In this document: piece after piece, positions 1-5,641 of the stretch
How positions within the stretch are numbered: the first letter of the stretch is position 1
Layout: each line of letters opens with the position of its first letter
From: Paracoccaceae bacterium
GTDB lineage: Bacteria > Pseudomonadota > Alphaproteobacteria > Rhodobacterales > Rhodobacteraceae
Reading direction: 5' to 3'
DNA length: 8,138 bases
NCBI GenBank assembly: GCA_024304875.1
Contig: JAMWZF010000125.1
Span: 1-8,138, forward strand
The notes under the pieces: model-generated
Seen by the model: only the letters and a program-made list of their open reading frames with translations
What the model was told of the DNA's origin: nothing
Database searches by the model: none
Position numbers and translations under genes: made by a program

Positions 1-564
1 GTCCAGGTCATCGGCGGAATCAGCCCGAAGGGAGAGCCCATCGGCTATGCCCGCGCGGCCCCGGCGCCAGTCACCGGCGGGACCTTCGCCCCGTCGGACG
101 CGGCCGCCTTCGCCTTTGCCCGCGACTACCTCGGCTCGATCCAGGCGGCCTCGATCGCCGACCGGGTGGAGTACTGCGGCTATTTCTACGTCGATGCCAC
201 CGGCCAGATCGCGGCAACCCCGCCCCGGCGCGGCACCTTCGCCTCCTGCGACATGCCGGCGCCGCGGCCGGGCATGGGCGTCTTCGCCAGCTACCACACG
301 CACGGCGCCTTCGGCCGGGACTACGACAACGAGGTTCCCTCGGTCACCGATCTGCTCAGCGACTTCCAGTTCGGCGTCGACGGCTACGTCAGCACGCCGG
401 GAGGCCGGGTCTGGCACGTCGACAACGGCACCCGGACGACCCGGCAGATCTGCGGGCTGCGCTGCGTCTATGCCGATCCCGGCTTCGTCCCGATGGGCGA
501 ATCCACGATCCGGGCAGGCTACGACCTCGACCTGCTGAACCGGCGGGCGAGCGGCGCGTTCTGA
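1..564 (+). CDS. DUF4329-like protein with JAMM-type motif, 5' end missing
   Basis: The gene is open from the left edge and ends at TGA 562-564, so only the last 187 residues are visible and the start lies outside the window. The C-terminal part resembles DUF4329, a family without an assigned function that I recall also as a C-terminal domain of some Rhs-type proteins. Numbering from the first visible residue, E57 sits in EYCGYFYVDATG, H99 and H101 in YHTHG, and S114 and D117 in PSVTD. This is the order E, HxH, S-x2-D of JAMM/JAB metallopeptidases, with 12 rather than the usual 7 residues between HxH and S. A peptidase or deubiquitinase-like activity is therefore possible but unproven. Several cysteines (for example in ASCDM and ICGLRC) could form disulphides if the protein is exported; a signal peptide cannot be judged. 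The neighbouring small gene and gap give no functional hint. Coding status is secure; the family name is fairly secure; the catalytic role is inference. Confidence 0.8.
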   Translation, partial: VQVIGGISPKGEPIGYARAAPAPVTGGTFAPSDAAAFAFARDYLGSIQAASIADRVEYCGYFYVDATGQIAATPPRRGTFASCDMPAPRPGMGVFASYHTHGAFGRDYDNEVPSVTDLLSDFQFGVDGYVSTPGGRVWHVDNGTRTTRQICGLRCVYADPGFVPMGESTIRAGYDLDLLNRRASGAF

Positions 565-617
565 GGCGCGGTGGTCACAGGCTCGACGGGCGGCCGCGCG
601 GCAGGTAATCGGACGGC

Positions 618-761
618 ATGACAAACACCCTCGCGATCTGGTTCCTGGTGCTGATCGGCCTCGCGGTCGGCTACGATCTCTGGGCCAACGACGGGGCCGC
701 GCTGACCTTCCTGGCACGCAAGGGGATCGACCTTCTGCAATGGATGGCCTTCTGGCGCTGA
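618..761 (+). CDS. small single-pass membrane protein, 47 residues
   Basis: This short frame runs from ATG 618 to TGA 759-761 and encodes 47 residues. Residues 4-19 (TLAIWFLVLIGLAVGY) form one hydrophobic segment that could span the inner membrane. An amphipathic tail follows (FLARKGIDLLQWMAFWR), rich in Trp and ending in Arg. From memory, Rhodobacterales genomes often carry a small hypothetical protein with a similar ending (LARK, then W-x-AFWR) just upstream of gap, which supports it being real, but I cannot run a search. A GGA-containing stretch at 611-613 is the only, weak, ribosome-binding candidate. It lies 53 bases after the DUF4329 gene and 112 bases before gap on the same strand. Function is unknown. 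Its length is below common gene-calling cut-offs, so it is easily missed. Confidence 0.6.
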   Translation: MTNTLAIWFLVLIGLAVGYDLWANDGAALTFLARKGIDLLQWMAFWR

Positions 762-783
762 GGCCCTCTCCCCTCCATCCGGC

Positions 784-812
784 TTGACCTTCGGGCGCTG
801 ACGGGGGACACC
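784..812 (+). promoter_or_regulatory. candidate gap promoter
   Basis: TTGACC at 784-789 is a good -35 hexamer. A spacer of 17 bases leads to GACACC (807-812), a poor -10, as is common in GC-rich alphaproteobacterial promoters. The predicted start would leave a leader of about 55 bases before gap. The evidence is the -35 box and position only. Confidence 0.3.
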
Positions 813-873
813 CAAGCGCAACCGCCCTGCCCCGCATTTCGCCCGCGCAGGACCAATCCAGACGGAGGATATC

Positions 874-1875
874 ATGGCAGTCAAAGTCGCCATCAACGGG
901 TTCGGCCGCATCGGCCGCAACGTGCTTCGCGCCATCATCGAATCGGGCCGCACCGATATCGAGGTCATCGCGATCAACGACCTCGGCCCGGTCGAGACCA
1001 ACGCCCACCTCCTGCGCTACGACAGCGTCCATGGCCGCTTTCCGGCCAAGGTGACCACGACCGAGGACACCATCGACGTCGGTCGCGGCCCGATGCGGGT
1101 GACGGCGATCCGCAACCCCGCCGACCTGCCCTGGTCGGACGTGGACGTGGTGATGGAATGCACCGGCATCTTCACCTCCAAGGAAAAGTGCCAGGCCCAC
1201 CTCGACAACGGCTCCAAGCGCGTGCTGATCTCGGCCCCCGGCACCGATGCGGACAAGACCATCGTCTACGGCGTGAACCACGACGTGCTGACCAAGGACG
1301 ACATCGTCGTGTCGAACGCCTCCTGCACCACGAACTGCCTGTCCCCCGTCGCCAAGGTGCTGAACGACGCCATCGGCATCAGCAAGGGCTTCATGACCAC
1401 GATCCACAGCTACACCGGCGACCAGCCGACGCTGGACACGATGCACAAGGATCTCTACCGCGCCCGCGCCGCCGCACTGTCGATGATCCCCACCTCGACC
1501 GGGGCCGCCAAGGCCGTGGGCCTCGTCCTGCCCGAGCTGAACGGCAAGCTGGACGGCGTCGCGATCCGGGTGCCGACGCCGAACGTCTCGGTCGTCGACC
1601 TGACCTTCGAGGCCTCGAAATCCACCTCCGTCGAGGAAGTGAACGCCGCGATCAAGGCCGCCGCCGATGGCCCGCTGAAGGGCATCCTCGGCTACACCGA
1701 GGAGCCCCTGGTCTCGACCGATTTCAACCACGACCCCCATTCCTCGGTCTTCCACATGGACCAGACCAAGGTGATGGAGGGCACGATGGTCCGCATCCTG
1801 ACCTGGTACGACAACGAGTGGGGCTTCTCCAACCGGATGAGCGACACTGCCGTTGCGATGGGCAAGCTGATCTGA
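874..1875 (+). CDS. gap: glyceraldehyde-3-phosphate dehydrogenase, type I
   Basis: This phosphorylating enzyme converts glyceraldehyde 3-phosphate, phosphate and NAD(P) to 1,3-bisphosphoglycerate in cytoplasmic glycolysis, gluconeogenesis or the Calvin cycle. The 333 residues are the normal full length. The N-terminal Rossmann motif INGFGRIGR (7-15) is followed by the adenosine-binding IND with D36. The catalytic nucleophile is C151 in SNASCTTNC and the activating base is H178 in TTIHSYTGDQ. The C-terminal signature WYDNEWGFSNR is intact. D36 with L37 points to NAD preference, but the loop that is Leu-Pro in NAD-specific and Ala-Ser in chloroplast NADP enzymes reads Thr-Met here (DQPTLDTMHKDL), so cofactor choice is not fully predictable. 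GGAGG at 864-868, five bases before ATG, fixes the start. A strong terminator follows, and no cbb or pgk gene is adjacent. Which gap paralogue this is cannot be decided from the window. Confidence 0.97.
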   Translation: MAVKVAINGFGRIGRNVLRAIIESGRTDIEVIAINDLGPVETNAHLLRYDSVHGRFPAKVTTTEDTIDVGRGPMRVTAIRNPADLPWSDVDVVMECTGIFTSKEKCQAHLDNGSKRVLISAPGTDADKTIVYGVNHDVLTKDDIVVSNASCTTNCLSPVAKVLNDAIGISKGFMTTIHSYTGDQPTLDTMHKDLYRARAAALSMIPTSTGAAKAVGLVLPELNGKLDGVAIRVPTPNVSVVDLTFEASKSTSVEEVNAAIKAAADGPLKGILGYTEEPLVSTDFNHDPHSSVFHMDQTKVMEGTMVRILTWYDNEWGFSNRMSDTAVAMGKLI

Positions 1876-1898
1876 CCGGGGCGCGAGTCTGAACGAGT

Positions 1899-1930
1899 GG
1901 CGTCGGGTCCGATGGACCCGGCGCCTTTTT
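1899..1930 (+). terminator. intrinsic terminator of gap
   Basis: GGCGTCGGGTCC (1899-1910) pairs with GGACCCGGCGCC (1914-1925) as a 12-bp stem with one T-G wobble and a GAT loop, followed directly by TTTTT (1926-1930). It lies 23 bases after the gap stop codon. The ccdB stop codon on the other strand is only five bases beyond the T-run, so this element is oriented for gap. Confidence 0.92.
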
Positions 1931-1934
1931 CGTC

Positions 1935-2234
1935 TCAAAGCCCCCAGAGGATGGTGTTGAGCCCATCCATGACCCGCTGGGCCGTGTCGGTATCCAGACG
2001 GTCGACCGCCTCCAGATGACGGATCCGCCGTGCGTCGACCGTGAGAGGCGAATGGGCGAGGATCCTTTGCCGTTTCCCTTCGATGTCCACCTCGACAACC
2101 AGCCTTTGCGGTACCGGAAGGCCGTCATCCGGCTCGAGCGGAAGCAGAACGCAGGTGTCAAATGACAGCAGATGGTCGGCCTGGACGATCAGGTAGAGCG
2201 CCCCGCCAATGCGCAGGACGTCAAACTGCCTCAT
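1935..2234 (-). CDS. ccdB: CcdB-family toxin, DNA gyrase poison
   Basis: CcdB toxins bind the GyrA subunit and trap the cleaved gyrase-DNA complex; the partner CcdA neutralises them. The 99 residues compare with 101 in F-plasmid CcdB. The pattern matches: a short N-terminal strand (MRQFDVLR), a VIPLA-like stretch (VLLPLEP), a central V-V-V/I strand (LVVEVDIEGK), and an amphipathic C-terminal helix ending in LNTILWGL. F CcdB ends in W-G-I, the residues needed for gyrase poisoning; here they are W97, G98 and L99, a conservative change, so the toxin looks active. ATG at 2234 lies inside the end of ccdA with a 14-base overlap, and no Shine-Dalgarno is visible in front of it, which suggests translational coupling to the antitoxin. 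No frameshift or truncation is seen. Family assignment rests on motif recognition, not a search. Confidence 0.9.
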   Translation of the reverse strand: MRQFDVLRIGGALYLIVQADHLLSFDTCVLLPLEPDDGLPVPQRLVVEVDIEGKRQRILAHSPLTVDARRIRHLEAVDRLDTDTAQRVMDGLNTILWGL

Positions 2235-2484
2235 CTCGGAAGGGATAGTTGAGAGCGATGTCCGAGCCGGGAATGCCCCGCTCGTCGATCCGCTTGCGCT
2301 CGGCCTTCAGCGCCGCCTCGTTCTCACGAAACCACGCTTCGGCCCGCTGTTCGGGCGTGCCCGCGGCCATGTCGGCCGAGATCAGACCCTTGATGTAGTC
2401 GGTGGTCGTCTTGCCGCGCACCGACGCCCAGGCGGCCAAGGCCTGCTTCTCCTCGGGGTCCATGCGGATCGTCAGATTGGCCAT
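2221..2484 (-). CDS. ccdA: CcdA-family antitoxin
   Basis: The protein is the 87-residue antitoxin partner of the downstream CcdB. CcdA proteins have an N-terminal ribbon-helix-helix DNA-binding part that represses the operon and a flexible C-terminal part that wraps the toxin. Here residues 1-35 (MANLTIRMDPEEKQALAAWA, then RGKTTTDYIKG) fit the ribbon-helix-helix pattern of a strand followed by two helices. The C-terminal half contains AEAWFRENEAALKAE, closely like the AERWKAEN stretch of F CcdA that contacts CcdB, and then GIPGSDIALNYPFRDE. The frame is open for 18 more codons upstream, but I chose ATG 2484 because GGAGGT lies four to five bases before it on the minus strand and the ribbon motif begins there. 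The stop overlaps the ccdB start by 14 bases, so the two form one operon, probably autoregulated. Confidence 0.9.
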   Translation of the reverse strand: MANLTIRMDPEEKQALAAWASVRGKTTTDYIKGLISADMAAGTPEQRAEAWFRENEAALKAERKRIDERGIPGSDIALNYPFRDEAV

Positions 2485-2509
2485 AAGCACCTCCACTGGC
2501 TGCACTGAC

Positions 2510-2538
2510 AAGTTCGGCGTTCTGTCCGTGCAAGTCAA
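2510..2538 (-). promoter_or_regulatory. candidate ccdAB promoter
   Basis: Read on the minus strand, TTGACT (2538-2533) is followed after exactly 17 bases by GAACTT (2515-2510). The -35 is close to consensus and the -10 is poor. The start of transcription would fall near 2503, leaving a leader of about 20 bases with the GGAGGT ribosome site. Spacing and position support it; no experimental signal is visible. Confidence 0.45.
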
Positions 2539-2555
2539 GGATCAGGCCTCGCCCG

Positions 2556-2580
2556 CCGCCTTGCACCGGATGCAAGGCGG
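2556..2580. repeat. perfect inverted repeat in the ccdA/DUF1127 spacer
   Basis: CCGCCTTGCA (2556-2565) and TGCAAGGCGG (2571-2580) are exact reverse complements around a five-base centre CCGGA. Neither side carries a T-run, so it does not look like a terminator. It sits about 20 bases upstream of the candidate ccdA -35 and 100 bases before the DUF1127 start, where a transcription factor site would be expected. The RNA could equally form a hairpin. Confidence 0.6.
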
Positions 2581-2600
2581 GTCTTTCGAACCGGCAGTGG

Positions 2601-2615
2601 TGCTGCGCCGCAGCA
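2601..2615. repeat. 15-bp palindrome upstream of DUF1127 gene
   Basis: TGCTGCG (2601-2607) and CGCAGCA (2609-2615) are exact reverse complements around a single central C. With no loop it is a DNA palindrome rather than an RNA hairpin, and it lies 66 bases before the DUF1127 ATG, a plausible operator position. An AT-richer stretch CTATCTAT follows at 2619-2626 and might belong to a -10 element, but I see no matching -35. Confidence 0.4.
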
Positions 2616-2680
2616 TGGCTATCTATGGGGACAAGGGAGGACAGAAATTCACGGCAACACCCCACCAAGGAGCCGAGCAC

Positions 2681-2842
2681 ATGTCCACGTTCAACAACAT
2701 CCGCACCGCCCTGCGCCAGCGCGCCCTCTACGTCCGCACCAAGCGGGAACTCGACGCGCTTCCGGCCGATCTCGCCCGCGAAGACCTGGGCCTGACGCCC
2801 TACGACACGCGCAGCATCGCCCGCCAGGCCGTCTACGGCTGA
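2681..2842 (+). CDS. DUF1127 (YjiS-like) small basic protein
   Basis: The 53-residue product has the DUF1127 pattern: an N-terminal Arg-rich helix (IRTALRQRALYVRTKRELDAL) and a second helix (LAREDLGLTPYDTRSIA), where L-x-DLG is the family hallmark. In Rhodobacter sphaeroides and Agrobacterium, DUF1127 proteins act as small RNA-binding or post-transcriptional regulators in stress, carbon and phosphate responses; a like role here is inference. ATG 2681 is chosen because AAGGAG (2667-2672) sits eight bases upstream. The frame is open for a further 93 codons before this ATG, but that extension runs through the palindromic spacer and lacks family similarity. The gene is divergent from ccdAB and convergent with coaD, its stop only ten bases from the coaD stop, with no terminator between them. 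I see no CcsR-like small RNA cluster after it. Confidence 0.85.
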   Translation: MSTFNNIRTALRQRALYVRTKRELDALPADLAREDLGLTPYDTRSIARQAVYG

Positions 2843-2852
2843 GGGCGCGGCC

Positions 2853-3347
2853 CTAACCGCCCAGCTTGTCCACCAGCGCCCGGTTCACCGCCGGGCGCAC
2901 GAATTTCGAGACGTCCCCGCCGAGCCGGGCGATTTCCTTGACCAGCTTGGAGGCGATGGCCTGATGCCTCGCCTCGGCCATGAGGAAGACCGTCTCGACG
3001 CTGTCGTCCAGCGCCCGGTTCATCCCCACCATCTGGTATTCGTATTCGAAATCCGCAACGGCCCGCAGGCCTCGGATGATGAGCCCCGCGCCCACGTCCT
3101 TGGCGCAGTCGATCAGCAGGTTCTCGAAGGGATGCACGACAATCTCGCACCCCGTGCCGTTGGTCAGGCCGGGGGCCTCGGCCTCGATCATCGCGACCCG
3201 CTCTTCCAGCGAAAACAGCGGCCCCTTGTCCCGGTTGATCGCGACGCCGATCACCAGCCGGTCCACCAGCACGCAGGCCCGCCGTATGATGTCGATATGG
3301 CCGAGGGTCAGCGGGTCGAAGGTGCCGGGGTAGAGACCAGTGCGCAT
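2853..3347 (-). CDS. coaD: phosphopantetheine adenylyltransferase
   Basis: CoaD transfers AMP from ATP to 4'-phosphopantetheine, giving dephospho-CoA, the penultimate step of coenzyme A synthesis in the cytoplasm. The 164 residues are the usual length (E. coli about 159). The nucleotidyltransferase motif is intact: YPGTFDPLTLGHIDI with T9, H17 and the TxGH-like TLGH at 14-17. The phosphopantetheine and ATP contacts lie in IIRGLRAVADFEYEYQ (R92 and onward) and in IASKLVKEIARLGGDVSKFV (131-150), equivalent to the SSSLVKE stretch of E. coli. ATG at 3347 has AAAGG about ten bases upstream on the minus strand. It is downstream of the CBS-domain gene on the same strand, 85 bases away, with two small hairpins between them, so co-transcription is possible but not shown. 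It should be an essential housekeeping gene. Confidence 0.97.
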   Translation of the reverse strand: MRTGLYPGTFDPLTLGHIDIIRRACVLVDRLVIGVAINRDKGPLFSLEERVAMIEAEAPGLTNGTGCEIVVHPFENLLIDCAKDVGAGLIIRGLRAVADFEYEYQMVGMNRALDDSVETVFLMAEARHQAIASKLVKEIARLGGDVSKFVRPAVNRALVDKLGG

Positions 3348-3363
3348 GAACTGCCTTTCGGGG

Positions 3364-3380
3364 GCCGGGATCGTCCCGGC
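3364..3380 (-). promoter_or_regulatory. hairpin in coaD leader
   Basis: GCCGGGA (3364-3370) pairs with TCCCGGC (3374-3380) around a three-base loop: a perfect 7-bp GC-rich stem. In the coaD message it ends about 16 bases before the start codon. No T-run follows on either strand, so it is not an obvious terminator. A weaker 5-bp hairpin, CGCAA/TTGCG at 3384-3398, lies just beyond it. A leader structure or simple chance are both possible. Confidence 0.4.
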
Positions 3381-3432
3381 GGACGCAACATTATTGCGCC
3401 CGTGAAATCAAGGGTCCGTGAGCCGCGGTTCG

Positions 3433-3867
3433 TCAGTGCCCCATGATCATTCCCTCGAGGGCATCCTTCTCCATCGACAGCTCCGCCAGCCGCGCCTTGA
3501 CCGCGTCGCCGATCGAGATGAGGCCCACCATCTCGCCCCCCTCCATCACCGGCAGGTGACGGAAGCGGCCCTCGGTCATCATCTCGAGGACCTGAAGCGC
3601 GGTGTGGCTGCCGGTGCAGGTGACAGGGTTCTTCGTCATCATCTGGCCCACGGTGCCCTCCAGCGCGGTGTTCCCGCGCTTGCCCAGCTCGCGGACGATG
3701 TCGCGCTCGGAGAGGATGCCCTCGGGCGTGGCGCCGTCCGAGCTGACCACCACGGTGCCGATCCGTCCCTCGGACATGATCTTGATCGCCTCTGCGACCG
3801 CGGCGGTGGGCGGCAGGGATCTGACCCCTCCGGTCGCCTTGTCCTTGAGTATCTGGCTCACCAGCAT
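3433..3867 (-). CDS. two-CBS-domain protein
   Basis: The 144 residues are almost entirely a CBS pair (Bateman module), a fold that binds adenosyl nucleotides such as AMP, ATP or SAM as an energy sensor. CBS1 covers about residues 8-62 and ends in the signature GILSERDIVRE (50-60). CBS2 covers about 75-128, with MMTKNPVTC, RFRHLPVME and GLISIGDAVK (115-124). No kinase, transporter or DNA-binding domain is attached, so it probably acts as a stand-alone sensor or partner; the target is unknown. The start at 3867 is set by GAGGAGGA about six bases upstream on the minus strand. Divergent mmsA starts 203 bases away. Stand-alone CBS proteins of this size are widespread in alphaproteobacteria; I cannot name a specific function. 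Confidence 0.93.
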   Translation of the reverse strand: MLVSQILKDKATGGVRSLPPTAAVAEAIKIMSEGRIGTVVVSSDGATPEGILSERDIVRELGKRGNTALEGTVGQMMTKNPVTCTGSHTALQVLEMMTEGRFRHLPVMEGGEMVGLISIGDAVKARLAELSMEKDALEGMIMGH

Positions 3868-4070
3868 GTGTCGTCCTCCTCGTGACCGACGCCCCCGTCC
3901 GCCAAAGGTCGGCGCGGAGGGCGCCGTCTGTCAAGTGTCTGGCGCCGCTCGCCCTTCCGCCCGCAAGCTCCCGCCTGCCCCGAGGTCGAGGGCGGCGGCC
4001 CCGAGACTGTGGCTTCCCCACCGTCGCGCCGCGGCATAGGGTGCGCGCGACTGAACGGAGGACGCATCCC
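3868..4070. other. divergent spacer between CBS gene and mmsA
   Basis: This 203-base stretch must hold both divergent promoters. Besides the minus-strand TTGACA, a weak plus-strand candidate is CTTCCC (4013-4018) with TAGGGT (4037-4042) at an 18-base gap, ahead of the mmsA ribosome site. I see no small gene with a ribosome site and no regulator gene, although mmsA clusters elsewhere often have one next door. Confidence 0.45.
3906..3934 (-). promoter_or_regulatory. candidate promoter of the CBS gene
   Basis: On the minus strand a perfect -35 TTGACA (3934-3929) is followed after 17 bases by CGACCT (3911-3906), a poor -10; shifting by one or two bases gives GACCTT or ACCTTT. The leader would be about 30 bases with the GAGGAGGA site inside. 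Two GGCGCC palindromes (3920-3925 and 3941-3946) flank the -35 box. Confidence 0.4.
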
Positions 4071-5570
4071 ATGCAACAGATCGGACACTGGATCGACGGC
4101 AAACCTGCCACCGGCACCTCGGGCCGCAGCGCGGACATCTACAACCCGGCCACCGGCGAGGTGCAGGCGCAGGTGAACCTGGCCACCAAGGCCGAGCTCG
4201 ACGACGTGGTCGCCCGCGCCGCCGAGGCCCAGAAGGGCTGGGGCGCGACCAACCCGCAGCGCCGGGCCCGGGTGATGATGGCCTTCGGAGCCCTCATCAA
4301 CGAACACATGGACGAACTGGCCGAGCTGGTTGCCAAGGAGCACGGCAAGACCCTGCCCGACGCCCGCGGCGACGTGCAGCGCGGCCTCGAGTTCGTCGAG
4401 GTCTGCATGGGCGCCCCGCACATGCTGAAGGGCGAATACACCACGGACGGCGGTCCGGGGATCGACCTTTACTCCATGCGCCAACCCCTTGGCGTCGTTG
4501 CCGGAATCACGCCGTTCAACTTCCCCGCGATGATCCCGCTGTGGAAGATGGCCGGGGCGCTGGTCTGCGGCAACGCGATGATACTGAAACCCTCGGAACG
4601 GGTGCCTTCGACCGCCATGCGCCTGGCCGAACTGCTGCAGGAGGCCGGGCTGCCGGACGGCGTGCTGCAAGTCGTGAACGGCGACAAGGAGGTGGTCGAC
4701 GCCATCCTCGACAACGAGGAGATCGCCGCCGTCGCCTTCGTCGGCTCCACCCCCATCGCCCAGTACATCTACGGCCGCGCCTGCACCAACGGCAAACGCG
4801 CCCAGTGCTTCGGCGGGGCCAAGAACCACATGATCGTCATGCCGGACGCGGACATGGACAAGGCGGCCGACGCGCTGCTGGGCGCCGGCTTCGGCGCGGC
4901 GGGCGAGCGGTGCATGGCGATCTCCGTCGCCGTCCCCGTCGGACAGGAGACCGCCGACGCGCTGATGGAGCGCCTCGCGCCCAAGGTCGAGGCGCTCAAG
5001 GTCGGCCCCTACACTGCCGGCGAGGACGTGGACTTCGGTCCCGTCATCACCTCGGCCGCGCGGGACCGGATCAACGGCCTCGTCGACAGCGGTGTCGAGG
5101 AAGGGGCCAAGCTGGTCGTGGACGGCCGGAACTTCTCGCTCCAGGGTTACGAGAACGGCTTCTTCGTCGGCCCCTCCCTCTTCGACAACGTGACGCCCGA
5201 CATGAAGATCTACCGCGAAGAGATCTTCGGCCCCGTCCTCTCCCAGGTCCGCACGAACTCTTACGAAGAGGCGCTGAAGCTGACCATGGACAACCCCTAC
5301 GGCAACGGCACCGCGATCTTTACCGCCGACGGCGACACGGCGCGGGATTTCGCGGCGCGGGTGAACGTGGGCATGGTCGGCATCAACTTCCCGATCCCGG
5401 TGCCCCTGTCCTACCACACCTTCGGCGGCTGGAAGAAATCGGCATTCGGGGACCTCAACCAGTACGGCCCCGACGCCTTCCGCTTCTACACCAAGACCAA
5501 GACTGTCACCGCGCGGTGGTTCTCGGGCATCAAGGAAGGCGGAGAGTTCAACTTCAAGGCCATGGACTAA
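4071..5570 (+). CDS. mmsA: methylmalonate-semialdehyde dehydrogenase, CoA-acylating
   Basis: MmsA oxidises methylmalonate semialdehyde (and malonate semialdehyde) with NAD and CoA, releasing CO2 and giving propionyl-CoA (or acetyl-CoA). It is the last dedicated step of valine breakdown and is also used for inositol and beta-alanine. The 499 residues are the family's normal size. Landmarks are ITPFNFPAMIPLWK, the cofactor stretch FVGSTPIAQYIY, and the catalytic C281 in GAAGERCMAIS. Where other aldehyde dehydrogenases have the ELGGK glutamate, this protein has CFGGAKNH, typical of the CoA-acylating MmsA/IolA branch. The C-terminal PLSYHTFGGWKKSAFGD is intact. The open frame continues 63 codons upstream, but ATG 4071 follows GGAGGA (4057-4062) by eight bases and starts the family match (IGHWIDGK). 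A hairpin terminator follows. With the acyl-CoA dehydrogenase at 7695, it suggests valine catabolism. Confidence 0.96.
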   Translation: MQQIGHWIDGKPATGTSGRSADIYNPATGEVQAQVNLATKAELDDVVARAAEAQKGWGATNPQRRARVMMAFGALINEHMDELAELVAKEHGKTLPDARGDVQRGLEFVEVCMGAPHMLKGEYTTDGGPGIDLYSMRQPLGVVAGITPFNFPAMIPLWKMAGALVCGNAMILKPSERVPSTAMRLAELLQEAGLPDGVLQVVNGDKEVVDAILDNEEIAAVAFVGSTPIAQYIYGRACTNGKRAQCFGGAKNHMIVMPDADMDKAADALLGAGFGAAGERCMAISVAVPVGQETADALMERLAPKVEALKVGPYTAGEDVDFGPVITSAARDRINGLVDSGVEEGAKLVVDGRNFSLQGYENGFFVGPSLFDNVTPDMKIYREEIFGPVLSQVRTNSYEEALKLTMDNPYGNGTAIFTADGDTARDFAARVNVGMVGINFPIPVPLSYHTFGGWKKSAFGDLNQYGPDAFRFYTKTKTVTARWFSGIKEGGEFNFKAMD

Positions 5571-5592
5571 GCCTTTTGGCGAGTTGAATTTT

Positions 5593-5630
5593 CGGCCGGT
5601 CCGGGGTTCCCCGGGCCGGCCGCTCTTCTT
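5593..5630 (+). terminator. GC-rich terminator or attenuator after mmsA
   Basis: CGGCCGGTCCGGGG (5593-5606) pairs with CCCCGGGCCGGCCG (5609-5622) as a 14-bp stem with one T-G wobble; the two central bases leave a tight loop. The tail CTCTTCTT (5623-5630) is T-rich but interrupted. It starts 22 bases after the mmsA stop and ends 11 bases before the next ATG, so it could be a partial terminator limiting read-through. Confidence 0.7.
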
Positions 5631-5641
5631 GAAAGGCCCCG

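Noticed and set aside
1158..1892. A 244-codon plus-strand frame inside gap
   Set aside because: Out of frame with a certain gene, Arg/His/Gly-rich, no motifs.
2485..2538. An 18-codon N-terminal extension of CcdA
   Set aside because: The internal ATG at 2484 has GGAGGT at ideal distance and begins the ribbon-helix-helix part; the extension overlaps the candidate promoter.
2843..2852. Possible terminator between the convergent DUF1127 and coaD genes
   Set aside because: Only ten bases separate the stop codons, with no stem and no T-run.
3882..4070. A 63-codon N-terminal extension of mmsA
   Set aside because: It is Arg/Pro-rich, unlike the family, and the ATG at 4071 has a good ribosome site and the normal family N-terminus.
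3308..4138. A 276-codon minus-strand frame covering the CBS gene in another frame
   Set aside because: Low-complexity Arg/Gly translation of the same DNA that encodes clear CBS domains in the correct frame.
3858..5417. A 519-codon minus-strand open frame opposite mmsA
   Set aside because: Composition is repetitive (Val, His, Gly, Asp) and mirrors the codon bias of mmsA, with no recognisable domain.
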